Notes under the pieces: generated by a model
Database searches by the model: none
What the model saw: only the letters and a program-made list of their open reading frames with translations
What the model was told of the DNA's origin: nothing
Shown: positions 59,656 through 64,000 of the stretch, one piece after another
Layout of the letters: every line of letters begins with the position of its first letter
How positions within the stretch are numbered: the first letter of the stretch is position 1
Source of the DNA: Fen-1058 sp964398185
GTDB lineage: Bacteria; Chloroflexota; Anaerolineae; Fen-1058
Direction: 5' to 3'
NCBI GenBank assembly: GCA_964398185.1
Contig: CAYNML010000023.1
Coordinates: 7,972-71,971, forward strand
Length of the DNA: 64,000 bases
Translations under genes and position numbers: made by a program

Positions 59656-59690
59656 AAGACTTCCGAAGTCTCATAGACTTCGGAAGTCTT
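59656..59690. repeat. Palindromic element AAGACTTCCGAAGTCT
   Basis: A perfect 16-bp stem with loop CAT; each arm is itself nearly palindromic. It ends 7 bases before the stop codon of the minus-strand DUF4397 gene. It has the same design as the elements at 24219, 33942 and 37351 but a different sequence. Confidence 0.8.
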
Positions 59691-59697
59691 GCCCACA

Positions 59698-60504
59698 CTA
59701 GCGAGTGGTGTTACGAACCGTGCGCCAGCCGAAGCCCAGCGCCAGCAGCGCCGCACCGGCGAGCATGAGCATCCACGCAGTGTTGGCCGTCGTCTCGCCG
59801 CCGCTGACCGGCAGGGCCGCCGGAGCCGCCGCCATGGCCGGGTACGAAATCACCTGCACACCCAACTTGGGATCGCCGCCGCCAGCAAAGCCCTGCGCCA
59901 CGATGGTCAGAATTGCGCCTTCGGGCAGCGTGGTGCCGGGCAGATCGAGCGCCACGTTTTCAGTGCCGGCCACGCGCGCCTGCAAGTCATAGGTCGCGGC
60001 GGGCAGCGGGGTGAAGTCAACCGACTCGCCGAACGCCACGTTCGAGAACACCTTGGCGCCATCAGCGGTGGTGATGTCAACCGCCGGAGCATCGGGCGAG
60101 GCATGCACGAAGCGGACGTGCACCTTGCCGGCCGCCGGAGCGCCGAGGTTATCGACCAGAATCAACGGCTTGATCTCGGCCAGCTTGCCGATGGCCATGA
60201 CGGTGTAAGCCTTGGCTTCCAGCGCCAGACCCTTGGCGTCAATCACGGGCGTGCCCTGGCAGTTGGAACCAGCGGCATAGACCTGCACGTCATAGGAACC
60301 GGCGGGCAGCTTGGCGTAATCGGTGGTCTTGCCAAACGGCAGGTTGGGGAAGGCCACACTGCCATTCACGCACACATCCACGGCGGGCGCATCGGGCGAG
60401 GCGTGCGTCACACGCACCATCGCTTCACCCTGGGCAAAGGCCGGAGCCACCGCAAACGCCATCACCGCTACGACCAACAACATCACACTCAATGTCTTCT
60501 TCAT
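59698..60504 (-). CDS. DUF4397 surface protein with LPVSG anchor-like tail
   Basis: A 268-residue exported protein. A signal peptide (MKKTLSVMLLVVAVMAFAVA, cut after PAFA) precedes two DUF4397 domains in tandem. Each opens with V-R-x-x-H-A-S-P-D-A-P-A-V-D (VRVTHASPDAPAVDVCVNGS and VRFVHASPDAPAVDITTADG). The C-terminal tail has LPVSGG, a hydrophobic helix (AWMLMLAGAALLALGFGW) and basic residues RTVRNTTR. DUF4397 domains are beta-rich and often surface-displayed; function unknown. The tail suggests covalent or membrane anchoring, as for the protein at 38365. AAATGAAG precedes the start; the region upstream is AT-rich with a candidate promoter. Confidence 0.87.
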   Translation of the reverse strand: MKKTLSVMLLVVAVMAFAVAPAFAQGEAMVRVTHASPDAPAVDVCVNGSVAFPNLPFGKTTDYAKLPAGSYDVQVYAAGSNCQGTPVIDAKGLALEAKAYTVMAIGKLAEIKPLILVDNLGAPAAGKVHVRFVHASPDAPAVDITTADGAKVFSNVAFGESVDFTPLPAATYDLQARVAGTENVALDLPGTTLPEGAILTIVAQGFAGGGDPKLGVQVISYPAMAAAPAALPVSGGETTANTAWMLMLAGAALLALGFGWRTVRNTTR

Positions 60505-60569
60505 TTCCTCGTCTCCTCTGGGATTTTTTATTGCTTCTACCTGTGTCGATTACAAAACTTCTTGTCACT

Positions 60570-60623
60570 GTTTTGTATAGTATTTATACCACAGTTTTTG
60601 GTATTTGCAATAGTTTTGTATAG
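60570..60623 (-). promoter_or_regulatory. Candidate promoter flanked by GTTTTGTATAG repeats
   Basis: Leftward, TTGCAA (60605-60610) and TATAAA (60583-60588) are 16 bases apart. GTTTTGTATAG occurs at 60570-60580 and again at 60613-60623, one on each side of the promoter and 43 bp apart, about four helical turns. This arrangement fits two operator sites for one regulator. The surrounding 285-base gap (60505-60789) has no gene. Confidence 0.5.
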
Positions 60624-60789
60624 TTTTTAATACGATTCTCATGTTAGGGGCGTTTTGTGGTAGAAGCGGCGGCCCGCGCCCGCCGCAAAACTTTGACGCT
60701 TTGACGCGCACTCCAACTCACATAGCAGTGATACGATCGCAAGCAAAGTGTGTTAAAATACCAACGAAGCAAAAGGGGAGGTAGTAACC

Positions 60790-61041
60790 ATGGCAAACAG
60801 TGTCATCGACCAGCTGGTGGGTGTTACCCAAGAGGAATTGGCCTTGCTGCGCAAGGTCAATGAAGTCGGCGCCGTTTCGGAAGACGAGTTGGCGATCAAG
60901 CTGAAGCGCGGCGGCGATGACCTGACGCCGGAGATCGATTCATTGGTCAGCCGGCGCCTGCTGCAAGTCAAGACCGTGCACCACGACGACGAAGAGACGC
61001 GGTTGTACCTGACCGCCCGTGAAGTGCGCGATGTGCTGTAG
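60790..61041 (+). CDS. Small winged-helix-like protein
   Basis: An 83-residue soluble protein with three helices and a beta-hairpin: TQEELALLRKVNEVGAVSED, ELAIKLKRGGDDLTPEIDSL, then RRLLQVKTVHHDDEETRLYL. This spacing of helices, recognition helix and wing resembles MarR/winged-helix regulators or archaeal-type small wHTH proteins, but it lacks a second domain. AAGGGGAGG lies before the ATG, and a strong terminator follows, so it is a single-gene unit. A transcription or protein-protein role cannot be separated by sequence. Confidence 0.7.
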   Translation: MANSVIDQLVGVTQEELALLRKVNEVGAVSEDELAIKLKRGGDDLTPEIDSLVSRRLLQVKTVHHDDEETRLYLTAREVRDVL

Positions 61042-61059
61042 CCGCGCGTGATCGCTGCT

Positions 61060-61095
61060 GCCCGATGTAATCGCCGTGATGCATCGGGCTTTTTT
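61060..61095 (+). terminator. Strong intrinsic terminator
   Basis: GCCCGATG (61060-61067) and CATCGGGC (61082-61089) form an 8-bp stem followed by TTTTTT. It cleanly ends the small winged-helix-like gene. Confidence 0.9.
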
Positions 61096-61131
61096 GTAAG
61101 TTGGCGCGGGGGACTGTGGGAGCGCTGACCT

Positions 61132-61770
61132 ATGGATCAAGCTGCACTGGACGTTCTTTTCCCCTTTGTGCTGTGCGCGCTGGCCGGCGCGGCCCTGGCC
61201 GTCTTTGAGCTGATCAAAACCTTCGGTAAATGGATTGGCCGCTATTGGACCGATCGCTATGTGGTGAGCCTGCTGATCATCAATATGATCACGGCCATGC
61301 TGGTGTACGCTTTTCTGCGCTACGCGCTGGGTGTGCAGAGCACCTTCTGGCTGGCGCTCATCACCGGCCTCACCTTTCCCGCCATCCTGCGCAGTCGGTT
61401 CACGTTCTATCGTCCCTTTGGCAGCAGCCAGGGCGCACTGGACACCGCGGGTTTTTCGCTGGCGATTGACGGCTGGTATCGCAAGCTGCAAAGCCTGTGC
61501 TACGAGGAAGTCAACAGCCAGATTGCCGACGCGCGCAACCAGAAGGCCAAACGCCTGCGCGACGGCTTCAGCGAGAAGCAGATGATCGATCTGCTGACCG
61601 ATCACATTGACTCCGAGTTGATGCCCGATCAGAAGCGGGATCACCTTGAACAGCTGGCGGACATCCGGGCGCTGACCGATGCGGCCGCGCGCAAACGCCG
61701 CCTCGCGCTGCTCATGGTCGACCTGCTCCCCGAACAGCGCGTGAAGCAGCTGTTGAAGGGCCGCCCATGA
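61132..61770 (+). CDS. Three-helix membrane protein paired with a CHAT-STAND gene
   Basis: A 212-residue protein not recognised as a known family. Three membrane segments lie near the N-terminus (LFPFVLCALAGAALAVFELI about 9-28, VVSLLIINMITAMLVYAFLR about 44-63, FWLALITGLTFPAILRS about 72-88). The C-terminal 120 residues are cytoplasmic, charged and mostly helical (VNSQIADARNQKAKRLRDGF, LLTDHIDSELMPDQKRDHLE). The stop codon overlaps the start of the CHAT gene by 4 bases (ATGA), so the two proteins are made together. By analogy with other conflict systems, where a protease or sensor is paired with a membrane effector, it could be the effector or an anchor; this is inference. Confidence 0.65.
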   Translation: MDQAALDVLFPFVLCALAGAALAVFELIKTFGKWIGRYWTDRYVVSLLIINMITAMLVYAFLRYALGVQSTFWLALITGLTFPAILRSRFTFYRPFGSSQGALDTAGFSLAIDGWYRKLQSLCYEEVNSQIADARNQKAKRLRDGFSEKQMIDLLTDHIDSELMPDQKRDHLEQLADIRALTDAAARKRRLALLMVDLLPEQRVKQLLKGRP

Positions 61771-64000
61771 CATCTGCGACCCGCCCCCTCAAAATTCTGG
61801 CGCTGCTCGCCGAGCCGCTGGTGAACGAAGCCGGCGCGCCGATCACCCGCGTCGATCTGCTGGCCGCCGAGGCGCGCGTGCGCGATCAGTTGAGCGCGAT
61901 CGATCGGGCCGCGCTGCTGCGCTTTGTGCCGGCCATCCCGGCTGATGTCCTCAATGCGCTGCGCGATCACGGGCCGTTTGACCTGCTGCACTTTTTCGGC
62001 CACGGCAATGAAGGCGTGCTGGCCTTTGAAGACGGACGCGGCGGCGTGCTGACAATGGACACCCTGCACCTGCGCGCCTTGTTCGCGCCCGACGGTGATC
62101 ATCCGCCGGCAACCGTCGCCTTGCTCAGCGCGTGCCATTCCGCGTCAATGGCCGAGGGTCTCCTTGCCGCGGGCGTGCAGCATGTCATCGCCATCGACGC
62201 GGCGCAGTCGGTATTGAACGTGGCCGCGCGCGCCTTTGCCGCGCACTTCTATCCGGCGCTGCTGGCCGGCAAGACCGTGCAGCAGGCGTTTGATTTTGGC
62301 CGCGCGGCGGCGCTAACCGATGCCGACGTGCGCGAAGTGTGCCGCTTGATCGCGCAAGAGCAGGGCCTGCCCAACGCCGCCGATCTGTTCACGCGCTTCG
62401 AAGTGGGCAAGTTTTGTCTGCTGCCGGAAGCCGCCGCCGATCAGCCTGATCGACACGCGGTTGCCCCGTTTGCCGATCGGCCGCGCGGCGCGATCGAGGT
62501 CATCGAATTGCCGCGCCACCCGGAAACCATTGCGGCCCGGCCGGAATTCTTTGTGGGGCGCGAGCGCGAATTGCGCGACGTGATCGTCAGCGTGCTCGCC
62601 CACCGCGTGACGGAAGTGATCGGCACGGGCGGCATGGGCAAGAGCGAGTTGTGCCGGGAGGCCGGGCGCTGGTTTGCCGCGCGCGGGCGCTTTAGCGGCG
62701 GCATCACCTTTGTGCCATTGGGTGCGTACACCCGCGCCGACGAGGCGCGCACCGCCATCGCCGCCGCCCTGCGGATCGATGTGCAGCAGGCGCAGACAGC
62801 GGTGGCCCTGGCGCGGCTGCTGCCGCCCGACGCGCTGCTCATCCTCGACGAGCTCGACTCACTGATCACCGACGACCGCGCCAACACGCGCGCGCTCGTT
62901 CAGGCGCTGCACGATCACAGCGCCGCGCGGTTACTGCTCTCCTCGCGCTATCCCACGGGCGTGACGGGCGTGCGCAGCCTGCCGCTGCTGCGGCTGACGC
63001 GGGACGCCGCGCAGCGGCTGTTCATTGAACTCGCCGAGGCGCAGCTGGGCCAGTCGCTGCGCGGCACGGCCGACGAACTACGCGAGGTGCTGGACTTTTT
63101 GGATTGCTTCCCGCGCGCCATCGTGCTGGCCGCCAAACAGTTGACCTCGCCCGATCTCAAGTGGCTGCTGGTCGATCTGCGCGCGGCGCGCGAGGAAGTG
63201 TTGAACGACCCCACCATGCCGCCGGAAGAATTGAAAGACGGCGACAGTGTGCTGAGCACGCTGAACTCGTCGTTCAAGAAACTGGCCGCGCGCCACCCGG
63301 ATGCGGCGGCGTTCTTCCCTTACCTGGCGCTGTTCCCGGCAGGCGTGGGCGATGAGGGCCTGCGCGCCATCTTTGAAGACCGCGCCCGCCAGCTGCGGGC
63401 CGTGCTGGACTTTGCGCTGGCCGAGCGCACGCCGCGCGGCTACGTGTACCTGCCCGCGCCTGTGCGCAGCTACGCCGCGCGCAAACTGCCGCCCGACGCC
63501 ATTGACGCCATTGCGCCGCGCGCCCTGGCGCATTACCACGCGCTGGCCGACGCCTATAACGATCTGATCGTGAACGGCCAGATCGAAGTGGGGCAGGCCC
63601 TGTTCAGCCTGGAGTTCCCCAACTTTGAAGTGTTCCTCGCCTGGGGGTACGACCACGAAACTTCAGAAGAGGATCCGCCGATCTGTTACACGGCGCGCAT
63701 CAACAGCCTGTTTGGCAACTTCTTCGTCCTGGCCGATCCGGGCCGGACGCAGCTCCCACGGTATCAACGATCTTTGGCGGCAGCTCAGCGGCTGGGCGAC
63801 GTTCAAGCTCAGGCCAACGTGCTGCAGGCGATTGGCGATGTGCAAAACTTCCGCGACGACCGCGACGCGGCGCTGAAGAGTTACGGGGAGGCGTTGCAGT
63901 TATTCCGCGCGGTGGGTGCCCGGCTGGGCGAAGCCAACGTGCTGAAGGCGATTGGCGATGTGCAAAACTTCCGCGACGACCGCGACGCGGCGCTGAAGAG
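61767..64000 (+). CDS. CHAT protease - STAND NTPase - TPR protein, 3' truncated by window edge
   Basis: At least 744 residues, with the frame still open at the window end. A CHAT (caspase-like) domain occupies about 1-220, with catalytic His79 in HFFGHGNEG and Cys123 in LLSACHSAS. A STAND NTPase follows (lead-in FFVGRERELRDVI, P-loop GTGGMGKS 286-293, Walker B LLILDELDSL). A helical arm (about 440-640) precedes TPR-type repeats (QAIGDVQNFRDDRDAALKSY). CHAT domains cleave proteins on activation, and TPR/STAND parts sense the trigger. The first gene of the pair encodes a membrane protein. No known gasdermin or Cas gene lies nearby within the window. Confidence 0.9.
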   Translation, partial: MTSATRPLKILALLAEPLVNEAGAPITRVDLLAAEARVRDQLSAIDRAALLRFVPAIPADVLNALRDHGPFDLLHFFGHGNEGVLAFEDGRGGVLTMDTLHLRALFAPDGDHPPATVALLSACHSASMAEGLLAAGVQHVIAIDAAQSVLNVAARAFAAHFYPALLAGKTVQQAFDFGRAAALTDADVREVCRLIAQEQGLPNAADLFTRFEVGKFCLLPEAAADQPDRHAVAPFADRPRGAIEVIELPRHPETIAARPEFFVGRERELRDVIVSVLAHRVTEVIGTGGMGKSELCREAGRWFAARGRFSGGITFVPLGAYTRADEARTAIAAALRIDVQQAQTAVALARLLPPDALLILDELDSLITDDRANTRALVQALHDHSAARLLLSSRYPTGVTGVRSLPLLRLTRDAAQRLFIELAEAQLGQSLRGTADELREVLDFLDCFPRAIVLAAKQLTSPDLKWLLVDLRAAREEVLNDPTMPPEELKDGDSVLSTLNSSFKKLAARHPDAAAFFPYLALFPAGVGDEGLRAIFEDRARQLRAVLDFALAERTPRGYVYLPAPVRSYAARKLPPDAIDAIAPRALAHYHALADAYNDLIVNGQIEVGQALFSLEFPNFEVFLAWGYDHETSEEDPPICYTARINSLFGNFFVLADPGRTQLPRYQRSLAAAQRLGDVQAQANVLQAIGDVQNFRDDRDAALKSYGEALQLFRAVGARLGEANVLKAIGDVQNFRDDRDAALK
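63821..64000 (+). repeat. 120-bp direct repeats coding for TPR units
   Basis: The segment from GCTGCAGGCGATTGGCGATG (63821) recurs 120 bases later (63941) with one visible base change over at least 60 bases. One unit encodes exactly 40 residues. Near-identity at the DNA level indicates recent expansion or homogenisation of the sensor region; the array continues beyond the window. Confidence 0.85.

Overview
The window is a GC-rich, densely packed stretch of bacterial chromosome with no rRNA, tRNA, phage or transposase gene that I can see. Gene content points to an environmental, probably anaerobic bacterium, most likely Chloroflexota (Anaerolineae-like). The reasons are a tungsten aldehyde:ferredoxin oxidoreductase, a giant multi-PAS/GAF histidine kinase, an XRE-NB-ARC-WD40 protein, a CHAT-STAND-TPR protein, tandem HdeD proteins, many lipoproteins, and two secreted proteins ending in an LPVSG-membrane-basic tail. 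The taxonomic call is an inference from gene content. Start codons were moved inward wherever a ribosome binding site or the family's N-terminus argued for it.

Layout. 1-3.2 kb: the end of an AOR gene, a DUF433/PIN-like toxin-antitoxin pair, and two LiaF/LiaI-like membrane proteins. 3.5-9.7 kb (minus): a macrolide-type efflux system made of a MacB-like ATPase fused to a cyclic-nucleotide-binding domain, an FtsX permease and two lipoprotein HlyD adaptors. A sigma70 promoter with a TetR-type operator lies inside this cluster, in front of the adaptors. 9.8-14.4 kb (minus): a methyltransferase and a 1226-residue XRE-NB-ARC-WD40 protein. 14.6-23.2 kb (plus): a stress and envelope operon with DUF1269, a coiled-coil protein, two HdeD copies, a DUF333 lipoprotein, an unknown protein, Hsp20, two ABC1/UbiB kinases (one fused to a holin-like membrane domain) and a diacylglycerol-kinase-like enzyme.

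23.3-30.9 kb (minus): a decayed methyltransferase fragment, a creatininase-family enzyme carrying a palindromic insertion, and a two-subunit CoA-transferase whose subunits are interleaved with two copies of a nucleotidyltransferase (AbiEii-like)/partner pair through 4-base stop-start overlaps. A lipoprotein and a P5C dehydrogenase follow. 30.9-33.9 kb (minus): an operon of small genes (unknown, GIY-YIG, YgiT zinc finger, MazF, antitoxin) behind a class III aminotransferase. 34-36 kb: the conserved SCO1664 / DUF3090 / histidine phosphatase trio. 36.2-44.1 kb: YchF, a response regulator with an LPVSG surface protein, an MA-like membrane protein, BirA, a HIT protein, and thiolase plus 3-hydroxyacyl-CoA dehydrogenase.

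44.3-57.4 kb (plus): a signalling island of three histidine kinases, a stand-alone receiver and a receiver-PAS-GAF kinase. Two of the kinases share an identical 362-bp ATPase segment. 57.4-60.5 kb: a secreted M23 peptidase and a DUF4397 surface protein, convergent across a stretch of hairpin repeats. 60.8-64 kb: a small winged-helix-like protein with a clear terminator, then a membrane protein overlapping a CHAT-STAND-TPR gene that runs off the window. That pair is the best candidate for a little-described conflict or cell-death system. Short palindromic repeats of several families are scattered through the intergenic gaps, often touching stop codons.
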